Shown: positions 1-5,117 of the stretch, piece after piece
Position numbering within the stretch: the stretch's first letter is position 1
Layout: each line of letters begins with the position of its first letter
NCBI GenBank assembly: GCA_947460225.1
Contig: CANHHI010000075.1
Location: forward strand, 1-7,367
Reading direction: 5' to 3'
Source: Flavobacteriales bacterium
Lineage (GTDB): Bacteria > Bacteroidota > Bacteroidia > Flavobacteriales_D > CANHHI01
Length of the DNA: 7,367 nucleotides
The notes under the pieces: generated by a model
Told to the model about the DNA's origin: nothing
The model's database searches: none
The model's input: only the letters and a program-made list of their open reading frames with translations
Made by a program: the position numbers and the translations under genes

Positions 1-1
1 A

Positions 2-1828
2 AACACTTTTGAAACCTACACCATCAAAGACGTGCAAGTAACCTTAAACACAGATATTCGCCAAAATCAACCGTACTACATGCCCTACATCAATGGCAAA
101 GTCAGTGATTATAAGCCCATAACAGGCAGTGCAAGCACGGGCATGACCCTAAGCCCAAAAGGAGTGAGGTGCGTATATTGGCGGGTTTCTATCTATAATA
201 TTGATGGAGCTTGGAATATGTCGCCCACAAACAATGGCAATCCTGCTGATTTAATCACGTTTGTTGAGAATATGGTCAATCCTATGTCTTATTATGTTAC
301 TGGTGCATATTTGACAAGCAACATTCGTGAAAACCGTATTGGCATGGTTATTCCAGCGGGTAAAATGTGTCCACCCAATAGACAAAATAATCCCAATGGT
401 TCCTGCACAGGTTGTATCAACTACAACGCTTCGGGAGGTTTTCAATTAAGAATGGAAACCAGTTCTTTTGCAAGGTTTAACAATTTTCAAGATCTTGGCA
501 TTCGTTTTTATACTGCATTGAAAGGCATGGGTATAAAAGGATCTATTCCAATAGGTGTTGAACGACACGAGGGCTGGCTAGATGGTTTTGGCACAGATGC
601 AAGCCAGCATTTCTGGGGTGGTACTTTGCAACGTAACGGGCAAAGCTACCAGTACCAATTGCTGAGCATGCCTGATAGAAGAGGCTTTAAAGTATTTGGT
701 CAGCAGCGCAACTTCGTGGGTGGTATTATTGGCCATACCAGCACAGGTGGCATACAGCTTACGCTCAATAACAATACCATTTCTGGCACGGTAAACATCA
801 AAACCTACGAGCCGAGTATGGGTGAGTTTGAGGTGAATGGGGCAAAAGTAAACATGACCGCCGAGGGTGCAGATAAGTTTGGCACAGCCTTTATTCGTCC
901 TGTGCTTGAGCATGAGCGCACGGGGCAGGCTACGGGCTACCGCATATCGGGCTATTACATGATGCACAATCCATTTATCGCCGTGGGAGGCTTGGCAGGT
1001 GTGCATGAGGTAGGAAATATAGGTGGTTCTGCCAATAATGTAGGGGGCTTAGCAGTGAATAACGACTATGTAGGCTTTAACTTGCAATATGTAGTGCGTA
1101 GCAATACCAATTTTGATGCTTTAACCCAAAAAACCCTCGCCCAGCAAAAGATTTTGCCATTTAACAAATTCTTTGGCTTGTCCAATGCAGCTTTGGGTGT
1201 GGTTACCAACAATCCATCGGTATTGGGTGGTTATGCCATCCATGAAAATACCTTTATGGACGTTAATTCGGATTATCACAGCTTAGACCGTTTGTATAAA
1301 ACCAGCCCTGCGGATTTAAAACTCATCGGTGGAGAATTTGCGCCTTATGTTGCCAGTGATAACCCAGATGATTACAGTACTTTGTACGTACAGGGTAATG
1401 TTGAAAATATGGATACCGTATATGACCAATTTGCTAAAAACAATTTACTTACCGCTGGTCGTTTTGAGGCAATGACTTTGGATAATTCCAAAGGCACTAC
1501 GGGTACAGCCAATAAAGTCAAACGTGTGCAGGATTTGCTGGTGGTGGGCATGCAGGCTCGCCCTACCTTGGTGGGCAACAACTGGGCATTGTTACAAGGC
1601 ACAAGTTTTACAAGCATGGTAACAGGCAATGTGCAAATAGCCAACAAAGACTGGGTTTATCCAGCCAAAGGTGCTTTCACAGGTGTAAACAATCTTGGTT
1701 CTACGGGTTCAGGTGTTATGTCTAATATCGCAACAGACGGCACGGGCAAATACTTCTGGTACAATCCAAATTCAGCAGCAGTAGGCACAGCAGGCACGTT
1801 CTTTTTATTAACAGACAAACCTAACTAG
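2..1828 (+). CDS. Large protein of unknown function, 5' end missing
   Basis: I do not recognise this protein. The frame is open to the left edge, so the true start lies outside; the first possible start inside is a GTG at 32, but in-frame residues (NTFETYTIKD) precede it and it is probably internal. About 608 residues are visible, ending at a TAG at 1826. The protein is rich in Gly, Asn, Thr, Ser and aromatic residues, has no obvious membrane segment, and reads like an exported or surface structural protein rather than an enzyme. Counting from nt 2, a cysteine cluster lies near residues 123-138 (one Cys, 11 residues, then CTGC), and a Gly-rich stretch (GGLAGVHEVGNIGGSANN) follows in the middle third. 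The C-terminus does not look like a type IX secretion sorting domain. Tandem terminator-like hairpins follow the stop. The coding assignment is firm from length and composition; the function is open. Confidence 0.85.
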   Translation, partial: NTFETYTIKDVQVTLNTDIRQNQPYYMPYINGKVSDYKPITGSASTGMTLSPKGVRCVYWRVSIYNIDGAWNMSPTNNGNPADLITFVENMVNPMSYYVTGAYLTSNIRENRIGMVIPAGKMCPPNRQNNPNGSCTGCINYNASGGFQLRMETSSFARFNNFQDLGIRFYTALKGMGIKGSIPIGVERHEGWLDGFGTDASQHFWGGTLQRNGQSYQYQLLSMPDRRGFKVFGQQRNFVGGIIGHTSTGGIQLTLNNNTISGTVNIKTYEPSMGEFEVNGAKVNMTAEGADKFGTAFIRPVLEHERTGQATGYRISGYYMMHNPFIAVGGLAGVHEVGNIGGSANNVGGLAVNNDYVGFNLQYVVRSNTNFDALTQKTLAQQKILPFNKFFGLSNAALGVVTNNPSVLGGYAIHENTFMDVNSDYHSLDRLYKTSPADLKLIGGEFAPYVASDNPDDYSTLYVQGNVENMDTVYDQFAKNNLLTAGRFEAMTLDNSKGTTGTANKVKRVQDLLVVGMQARPTLVGNNWALLQGTSFTSMVTGNVQIANKDWVYPAKGAFTGVNNLGSTGSGVMSNIATDGTGKYFWYNPNSAAVGTAGTFFLLTDKPN

Positions 1829-1838
1829 TTATAAATTT

Positions 1839-1864
1839 CATATTTGCCCTTTGGGCAAATTATG
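1839..1864 (+). terminator. Terminator-like hairpin after the first gene
   Basis: ATTTGCCC (1842-1849) and GGGCAAAT (1853-1860) form a perfect 8-bp stem with a TTT loop. Allowing one bulged base at 1861, CAT (1839-1841) pairs with ATG (1862-1864). T-rich sequence follows up to 1880, including a run of six T. It starts 10 nt after the stop codon, as expected for a Rho-independent terminator. Confidence 0.6.
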
Positions 1865-1880
1865 ATTTGTGTTATTTTTT

Positions 1881-1913
1881 GCTATACCGCTCCCAATTGG
1901 GAGCGGTTTTAGC
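1881..1913 (+). terminator. Second, stronger terminator-like hairpin
   Basis: ACCGCTCCCAA (1886-1896) is followed directly by its reverse complement (1897-1907), a perfect 22-nt GC-rich palindrome. Outside a small internal loop, GCTA (1881-1884) pairs with TAGC (1910-1913). TTTT follows the inner stem at 1907-1910. Together with the hairpin at 1839-1864 it makes a tandem terminator pair, although the T tract is short and partly drawn into the outer stem. It could also be a repeated palindrome. Confidence 0.55.
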
Positions 1914-1918
1914 TTGCA

Positions 1919-1953
1919 CGGACATTGTCCGTTTTATTCTGCCTACGGCAGGC
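1919..1953 (+). repeat. REP-like two-hairpin element, copy A
   Basis: Hairpin 1 is CGGAC-ATT-GTCCG (1919-1931), extended by A1918 with T1932. A T-rich linker follows, then hairpin 2, CTGCC-TAC-GGCAG (1939-1951). The layout matches copies B, C and D: a GTCCG-type hairpin with a 3-nt loop, an A/T linker, then a CTGC...GCAG hairpin followed by GC. Copy A is 4 nt shorter in hairpin 2, lost symmetrically from both stem arms so that pairing is kept. Confidence 0.7.
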
Positions 1954-1967
1954 GATGCACACGCAAC

Positions 1968-2000
1968 ATGTAGGGGCAGAAAATTTTCTGCCCCTACCAT
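1968..2000. repeat. Perfect 28-nt palindrome
   Basis: GTAGGGGCAGAAAA (1970-1983) is followed without a loop by its exact reverse complement (1984-1997). With a one-base bulge, flanking ATG (1968-1970) and CAT (1998-2000) extend it. The GTAGGGGC...GCCCCTAC form resembles intergenic palindromes I recall being repeated in several bacterial phyla. That resemblance is from memory; the palindrome itself is seen directly. It lies between REP-like copy A and the MITE-like element. Confidence 0.7.
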
Positions 2001-2021
2001 TACATCGTTCCGAAATATGTG

Positions 2022-2162
2022 AAGCCCCCTGCGAAACGCCTTCTCGCTTTGCATTTTTTCACAATTTTCATCTTCCAATCCTCACATACTAAGGTATGCT
2101 ATGGGTTTCAGATTTCACCTTGCAAAAAACTGCTGTGCGATAAAACATTTCGCAGGGGGCTT
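2022..2162. mobile_element. MITE-like element with 15-bp inverted ends
   Basis: AAGCCCCCTGCGAAA (2022-2036) recurs as its exact reverse complement at 2148-2162. Weaker complementarity continues inward (CGCCTTCTCGC against TGTTTTATCGC) and outward (GAA and GT positions in each flank), giving arms of about 40 bp in a segment of about 160 bp. Several inward mismatches would be G-U pairs in a minus-strand transcript. The flanks ATGTG and ACGTG could be an imperfect target duplication. Short open frames inside (around 2019-2204 plus, 1872-2078 minus) both read FRRGL at the arms simply because the arms are inverted copies. No transposase is present, so at most this is non-autonomous; an RNA hairpin is the alternative. 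Confidence 0.5.
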
Positions 2163-2188
2163 ACGTGTTCTGAAAATCATGTCCACAT

Positions 2189-2221
2189 TTTGAAAATTTC
2201 TTAGAAAATTTTGTACCTTTG
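2189..2221 (+). promoter_or_regulatory. Bacteroidota-type promoter for the coiled-coil gene
   Basis: TACCTTTG at 2214-2221 matches the Bacteroidota -7 consensus TAnnTTTG. A TTTG at 2189-2192 lies 21 nt upstream, close to the usual -33 spacing. The start point would fall a few bases after 2221, giving a leader of about 20 nt to the ATG at 2247 and excluding the upstream in-frame ATG at 2223. The promoter sits just right of the MITE-like element. Confidence 0.6.
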
Positions 2222-2246
2222 CATGGAGATACATTTTTACTTTACC

Positions 2247-2549
2247 ATGAAAACCGAGGATTTATTTGATGCTGGGGATAAATTAAAAGAGAGCAAAAAG
2301 GCAATAGCCAAAATTATAGACCTAAAAATAGACAGCGACATGCGAGAAACGCTCACAAGAATGGAGGTAATGTTTGACAAAGTCAATGCACGCATTGATA
2401 AGTTAGAAACATCTACCAATCTGCGCATGGAAAATATGGATAAACATATTGACCGCATAGATAGGCGCATGGACAGAATGGACAACACCATGCGTTGGGG
2501 TTTTGGCATCATCATCACGCTGATGCTCGCCATGAAATTTTTTAAATGA
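2247..2549 (+). CDS. Small coiled-coil protein with C-terminal membrane anchor
   Basis: A 100-residue protein that I cannot assign to a named family with confidence. Residues 1-60 are charged and helical. Residues 30-80 look like a continuous coiled coil with Met, Ile or Leu spaced at 3-4 residues, ending in a near-repetitive HIDRIDRRMDRMDNTM stretch. Residues 84-98 (WGFGIIITLMLAMKF) form one membrane segment, followed by FK, so a tail-anchored topology is likely. The layout recalls phage or XhlA-like small coiled-coil membrane proteins, but this is only similarity of form. The ATG at 2247 was chosen because the promoter -7 box ends at 2221. The codons for R74 to K100 are duplicated exactly at 3741-3823, beyond the nuclease gene. 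Confidence 0.7.
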   Translation: MKTEDLFDAGDKLKESKKAIAKIIDLKIDSDMRETLTRMEVMFDKVNARIDKLETSTNLRMENMDKHIDRIDRRMDRMDNTMRWGFGIIITLMLAMKFFK

Positions 2550-2562
2550 TTTGTTGCGTACA

Positions 2563-2601
2563 CGCACGTTGTGCGATTTAATCTGCACCTGCGATGCAGG
2601 C
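2563..2601 (+). repeat. REP-like two-hairpin element, copy B
   Basis: Hairpin 1 is CGCAC-GTT-GTGCG (2563-2575), the linker is ATTTAAT, and hairpin 2 contains CCTGC-GAT-GCAGG (2588-2600). Against the reverse complement of copy D it matches at 32 of 39 positions by hand count. One stem difference is compensatory: G-C in the other copies becomes C-G in hairpin 1. It begins 13 nt after the stop of the coiled-coil gene and is oriented opposite to copies C and D. Confidence 0.75.
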
Positions 2602-2623
2602 AAGATAGCCTAGCAATTACACC

Positions 2624-2662
2624 GCCTGCGCCAAAGGCGCAGATTAAATCAGACTATGTCCG
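2624..2662 (-). repeat. REP-like two-hairpin element, copy C
   Basis: On the plus strand, CTGCGCC-AAA-GGCGCAG (2626-2642) is a perfect 7-bp hairpin. A linker ATTAAAT follows, then a GAC-TAT-GTC hairpin ending in CG at 2662. Read on the minus strand it follows the same order as copies A and B. Copies B and C lie head to head, 22 nt apart, as in paired REP arrays. The nuclease promoter box begins 8 nt to its right. Confidence 0.75.
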
Positions 2663-2670
2663 TTTTTTGC

Positions 2671-2678
2671 TATATTTG
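2671..2678 (+). promoter_or_regulatory. Candidate -7 box for the nuclease gene
   Basis: TATATTTG matches TAnnTTTG and lies 18 nt before the ATG at 2697. I see no clear TTTG at the -33 distance, where REP-like copy C lies instead. The nuclease therefore probably has its own short-leader promoter, placed against the repeat. Confidence 0.5.
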
Positions 2679-2696
2679 CCCAAAAAGTATTGACAA

Positions 2697-3692
2697 ATGG
2701 AGTTACAAAAAGAATTGATTTCACAAATTCATGCCATTATTAGCCAAGCAAAAGAAAGGGCAATACGCAGTGTGGACAGAGAGCGTGTTGTGATGTATTG
2801 GGAAATTGGCAAGGTTATTTTTGAGGGGGAGCAAAAAGGCAAAGCAAGAGCTGGTTATGGAGAATTTTTAATAAAATCCCTATCAGAAGAGTTGCAACCT
2901 CAGTTTGGCAGTGGTTTTTCTCCTCGTCAGTTGCATTGGTATAGGCAATTCTATCGCACGTTTCCAATTGCGTCCGCACTGCGGACACAATTCAGTTGGA
3001 CACATTATAAGACTTTGCTAAGTATTAGTGATACCAACAAAAGAGATTTTTACATGGCGGAAGCCAGTAAAAACAATTGGACAGCTAGACAGTTGGAAAG
3101 GCAAATCAATAGCCAGCTTTTTGAGCGTCTTTTGTTGAGCAATGATGTAGCATCGGTTTTGTCTGTGGCTAGGGCGGAGAAACACCCTATGAATGCCAAA
3201 GACATCATCAAAGACCCGATGATATTGGAGTTTTTGGGATTAAAAAAAGAAGCCACTTACTATGAAAAAGACTTAGAAAATGCCATTATCAGCCAATTGC
3301 AAGATTTTATTTTAGAATTGGGCAATGGCTTTGCTTTTGTGGCAAGGCAAAAGCGAATTCACCTAGATGGCGATGAGTTTTTTGTAGATTTAGTATTTTT
3401 CAATCGCCTTTTGCAGTGTTTTGTAATTATTGAAATCAAAACCGATAAAATTACACACCAAGATATTGGGCAATTGCAAATGTATGTAAATTATTACGAC
3501 CGCTATGAAAAGCAAGCCTACGAAAATAAAACAATCGGCATTCTATTGTGTGCAGATAAAAATGACACGATGGTAAAAATTACATTGCCTGAAAACAGCA
3601 CCAATATTATAGCCAGCAAATACCAAATTTATCTGCCTACCGAAAAACAGCTGATAGCAGAACTAAAAAAAGTATCTGACATGTGTGAGTAG
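2697..3692 (+). CDS. YhcG/DUF1016-type PD-(D/E)XK nuclease
   Basis: A 331-residue member of the YhcG (DUF1016) family of predicted PD-(D/E)XK nucleases; the best-known relative, E. coli YhcG, is somewhat longer. The N-terminal DUF1016 region (about residues 5-150) carries family-typical stretches: YWEIGKVI, YGEFLIKSLSEEL, FSPRQLHWYRQFY, LSW-like FSWTHYKTLL, and NWTARQLERQI. The C-terminal nuclease core (about 165-320) has E194 in the helix LENAI, D231 in FVDLVF, E246 and K248 in IIEIK, and the following QLQMYVNYYD helix, so the catalytic set looks complete. Such genes are often found near restriction or defence genes; none is visible here. The gene stands alone between REP-like copies C and D, and between two copies of an 83-nt direct repeat, which suggests acquisition as a cassette. 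Its DNA substrate is unknown. Start is the ATG 18 nt after the -7 box. Confidence 0.9.
   Translation: MELQKELISQIHAIISQAKERAIRSVDRERVVMYWEIGKVIFEGEQKGKARAGYGEFLIKSLSEELQPQFGSGFSPRQLHWYRQFYRTFPIASALRTQFSWTHYKTLLSISDTNKRDFYMAEASKNNWTARQLERQINSQLFERLLLSNDVASVLSVARAEKHPMNAKDIIKDPMILEFLGLKKEATYYEKDLENAIISQLQDFILELGNGFAFVARQKRIHLDGDEFFVDLVFFNRLLQCFVIIEIKTDKITHQDIGQLQMYVNYYDRYEKQAYENKTIGILLCADKNDTMVKITLPENSTNIIASKYQIYLPTEKQLIAELKKVSDMCE
2968..2990. repeat. GTCCG-type hairpin inside the nuclease gene
   Basis: GTCCGC-ACT-GCGGAC (2972-2986) is a perfect 6-bp stem with a 3-nt loop, extended beyond one mismatch by TTG (2968-2970) and CAA (2988-2990). The loop size and GTCCG arms resemble hairpin 1 of the nearby REP-like elements, but hairpin 2 is absent. 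It encodes IASALRTQ in a region where the family alignment seems uninterrupted, so it may be chance. Confidence 0.35.
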
Positions 3693-3702
3693 TATTTACA
3701 AC

Positions 3703-3741
3703 GCCTGCACCGCAGGCGCAGACTAAATCGGACTATGTCCG
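3703..3741 (-). repeat. REP-like two-hairpin element, copy D
   Basis: On the plus strand, CGCCTGC-ACC-GCAGGCG (3702-3718) is a perfect 7-bp hairpin, then a CAGACTAAAT linker, then the perfect hairpin CGGAC-TAT-GTCCG (3729-3741). It lies 9 nt after the nuclease stop, in the same orientation as copy C and inverted relative to copy B. Its last base, G3741, is the first base of the 83-nt duplicated segment, so repeat and duplication meet exactly. It may also act as a 3' stabilising hairpin for the nuclease mRNA; no T run follows. Confidence 0.75.
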
Positions 3742-3823
3742 CGCATGGACAGAATGGACAACACCATGCGTTGGGGTTTTGGCATCATCATCACGCTGAT
3801 GCTCGCCATGAAATTTTTTAAAT
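3741..3823 (+). pseudogene. Exact 83-nt copy of the 3' end of the coiled-coil gene
   Basis: This segment is identical to 2465-2547, a shift of 1276 nt. The match stops where TGA in the first copy (2547-2549) is TAA here (3823-3825). A few further positions agree up to 3831, with G-to-A differences. The fragment encodes R74 to K100 of the coiled-coil protein, that is the end of the coiled coil plus the whole membrane segment. Reading upstream in the same frame, a TAA is met at 3724, so it is not a full gene; an ATG at 3745 would give 26 residues. The stop lies 5 nt from the end of the convergent minus-strand cluster. The fragment is either a remnant left by duplication or the original gene end. 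Confidence 0.85.
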
Positions 3824-3829
3824 AATTTA

Positions 3830-3952
3830 TTATTTAGCCAGTAAGTAAAACAAAACCCCTAGGGCTATTGCCAAAATGATAAACCGATAGGGCAGGGGTT
3901 GCTTGTGGTGATTGCGGTATTTTTGCAAAAATCCAGTTTTTGGTTTGAGCAT
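3830..3952 (-). CDS. Small 40-aa single-pass membrane protein
   Basis: A short frame starting one base after the stop of the YidD-fusion gene (TGA-T-ATG) and ending at a TAA at 3832-3830. It has a basic N-terminal half (KPKTGFLQKYRNHHKQ) and one hydrophobic segment (residues about 23-38, FIILAIALGVLFYLLA) ending in Lys, which by the positive-inside rule predicts an N-in orientation. I do not recognise the family. The 1-nt spacing, the membrane-protein pattern and the absence of any overlap cost argue that it is real. The same frame stays open upstream to 4132, but that extension overlaps the YidD fusion and has an unlikely composition (many Cys and Lys). Confidence 0.6.
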   Translation of the reverse strand: MLKPKTGFLQKYRNHHKQPLPYRFIILAIALGVLFYLLAK

Positions 3953-3953
3953 A

Positions 3954-5093
3954 TCAAATGGCTTTGGGGCTTTTTTTGCTTTTGATAATTGTGGGTAGCA
4001 CGTGTTTTTGCACGGGCTTGAATTTCTGTGGAATTTCCGCCACGAGGGTTTTGTAAGTTTTAAGATTTCCGTCCCATATCGGCAAAAAATACCAACCTTT
4101 TTTTTGCAAAACAAACAGGGCAAAATCGCCATTGGGGAGCATAACGCCTAAATCGGTATTGTCTTCCTCCCATGGCTTTAAAACGTCCAAAATAATGGCG
4201 TTTAGCTTTTTTTCGTAGCGCAAATTAAAATGCGCCCCACGCATGTATTCAAAAAATAAACGGTGCTTACTCGTTTCAGCGTCCAAATGCAACAGCGCAT
4301 CGCCAAAAACAGGACTGCCATCGGCTTGAAAATGCAAAATATCTATAATTTTCCTACTATTCTGCTCCCCAATAGGGTCTATGCCCAGCAGGGCGTAATG
4401 CTTTTTGCCTGCCACCTGAAAAGGCACAATTTCCGTGTAAATCGCCCCATACCAATGCCCCCAGTCCAGCGGTTTTTTCTCTAAATTTTCCTTCCAAAAT
4501 CGCTCTTTGGGGCTTAAACTTTGCAATTCCCAAAGGGCATATTGCTCGCTTTTTTTATACAGTATATAACCGTAATAATACTGCTCGCCATTTGGGTAAT
4601 TGAGTCCCCAAGACACAATCCGCAATTGTTTGTCGGGGCTGTCCAGCACGTGTAAGCCCAAACCTTTTAAGTCTGCGCTAAAAAAAGATTTGCTGTCCGC
4701 TTGCAAATGATTGTACAAAACAGATTTCAACAAATCGTTTTGACTTTCCAAACAAAGCGCATCGGTGCAAAGGGCTAGGGTTTCCATTTTTGCTTTGATG
4801 TACGCTTGCAGATAAGCAATATTCTTGGGTGCTTCCTTTTCTTTGGCGCACAAATTTGTGCTCAAAATAACCAAAAGCAAAATCGGCACGGGGTCGTAGC
4901 CACTGCCTCCCCAAGGGTGGCAACGCAAAATCCGCTTCACACCTAAATGTATGCCTTTAAACACGCCTTTTTTTTCTATGGCTTCTATCATGTATAGCGA
5001 GCAACTCGGCGCAAAACGGCAGTGGTTGCCAATCCATGGGGAAATGGCAAACTTATAAAACCGCAACAGCGCAAGGGCTATAAATTTAAGCAT
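3954..5093 (-). CDS. yidD: YidD fused to an extracytoplasmic domain
   Basis: A 379-residue protein with two parts. Residues 1-70 are a canonical YidD (membrane protein insertion efficiency factor, which assists YidC/Sec insertion at the cytoplasmic face of the inner membrane): the N-terminal amphipathic helix LKFIALALLRFYKFAISPW, the CRFAPSC motif (C25, C31), and LRCHPWGGSGYDPVP with C58. YidD is normally a protein of about 70-100 residues that ends soon after this point. Here the frame continues into ILLLVILSTNLCA (71-83), a signal-peptide-like or anchor segment, then about 295 residues of a globular domain of unknown function rich in Trp and Tyr. Its SWGLNYPNGEQYYYGYILYK, YGAIYTEI and HYALLGID-like strands suggest a beta-rich exported domain. 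A GTG at the V of DPVP could allow separate translation of the second part with its own signal peptide, with cleavage after LCA. The gene follows wbqC by 24 nt and precedes the 40-aa gene by 1 nt. Confidence 0.9.
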   Translation of the reverse strand: MLKFIALALLRFYKFAISPWIGNHCRFAPSCSLYMIEAIEKKGVFKGIHLGVKRILRCHPWGGSGYDPVPILLLVILSTNLCAKEKEAPKNIAYLQAYIKAKMETLALCTDALCLESQNDLLKSVLYNHLQADSKSFFSADLKGLGLHVLDSPDKQLRIVSWGLNYPNGEQYYYGYILYKKSEQYALWELQSLSPKERFWKENLEKKPLDWGHWYGAIYTEIVPFQVAGKKHYALLGIDPIGEQNSRKIIDILHFQADGSPVFGDALLHLDAETSKHRLFFEYMRGAHFNLRYEKKLNAIILDVLKPWEEDNTDLGVMLPNGDFALFVLQKKGWYFLPIWDGNLKTYKTLVAEIPQKFKPVQKHVLPTIIKSKKSPKAI

Positions 5094-5101
5094 ATTTGGG
5101 G

Positions 5102-5109
5102 CAAAAGTA
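5102..5109 (-). promoter_or_regulatory. Candidate -7 box just before the YidD fusion
   Basis: Read on the minus strand this is TACTTTTG, matching TAnnTTTG, in the 24-nt gap between wbqC and the YidD fusion. A TTG lies about 23 nt further upstream, a little far for -33. The box ends only 8 nt before the ATG at 5093, so a transcript from it would have almost no leader. It is either an internal promoter giving a near-leaderless mRNA or a chance match in an operon gap. Confidence 0.4.
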
Positions 5110-5117
5110 CCAAAAAA

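Noticed and set aside
578..1006. 142-aa open frame on the minus strand
   Set aside because: It is antisense to the large first gene, with no promoter and a composition typical of a shadow frame.
1872..2078. 68-aa open frame on the minus strand
   Set aside because: It runs through terminator, repeat and palindrome sequence; its open state follows from those elements and it shows no protein-like pattern.
2019..2204. 61-aa open frame on the plus strand
   Set aside because: It lies within the MITE-like inverted repeat and its product has low-complexity, Cys- and Phe-rich composition.
1829..2246. CRISPR array or tRNA in the structured intergenic stretch
   Set aside because: The hairpins differ from one another, no regular direct repeat with spacers exists, and no cloverleaf can be drawn.
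2237..2563. 108-aa antisense frame over the coiled-coil gene, Ser/Met/Leu-rich
   Set aside because: It mirrors the regular Met/Asp/Arg codons of the coiled coil; the plus strand has the promoter and the duplicated gene end.
2247..3692. Coiled-coil gene plus nuclease as a toxin-antitoxin or two-gene defence operon
   Set aside because: They are separated by about 150 nt of paired repeats, the nuclease has its own -7 box, and the nuclease seems to have arrived within the cassette.
3953..4132. Longer 100-aa version of the small membrane protein
   Set aside because: The extra 60 residues overlap the YidD fusion and are rich in Cys and Lys; the start one base after the stop is far better.
4845..4885. 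Lipoprotein signal in the YidD fusion (STNLC before C82)
   Set aside because: The residues before Cys do not fit a lipobox, which needs Gly, Ala or Ser at -1; an SPase I site after LCA or an uncleaved anchor fits better.
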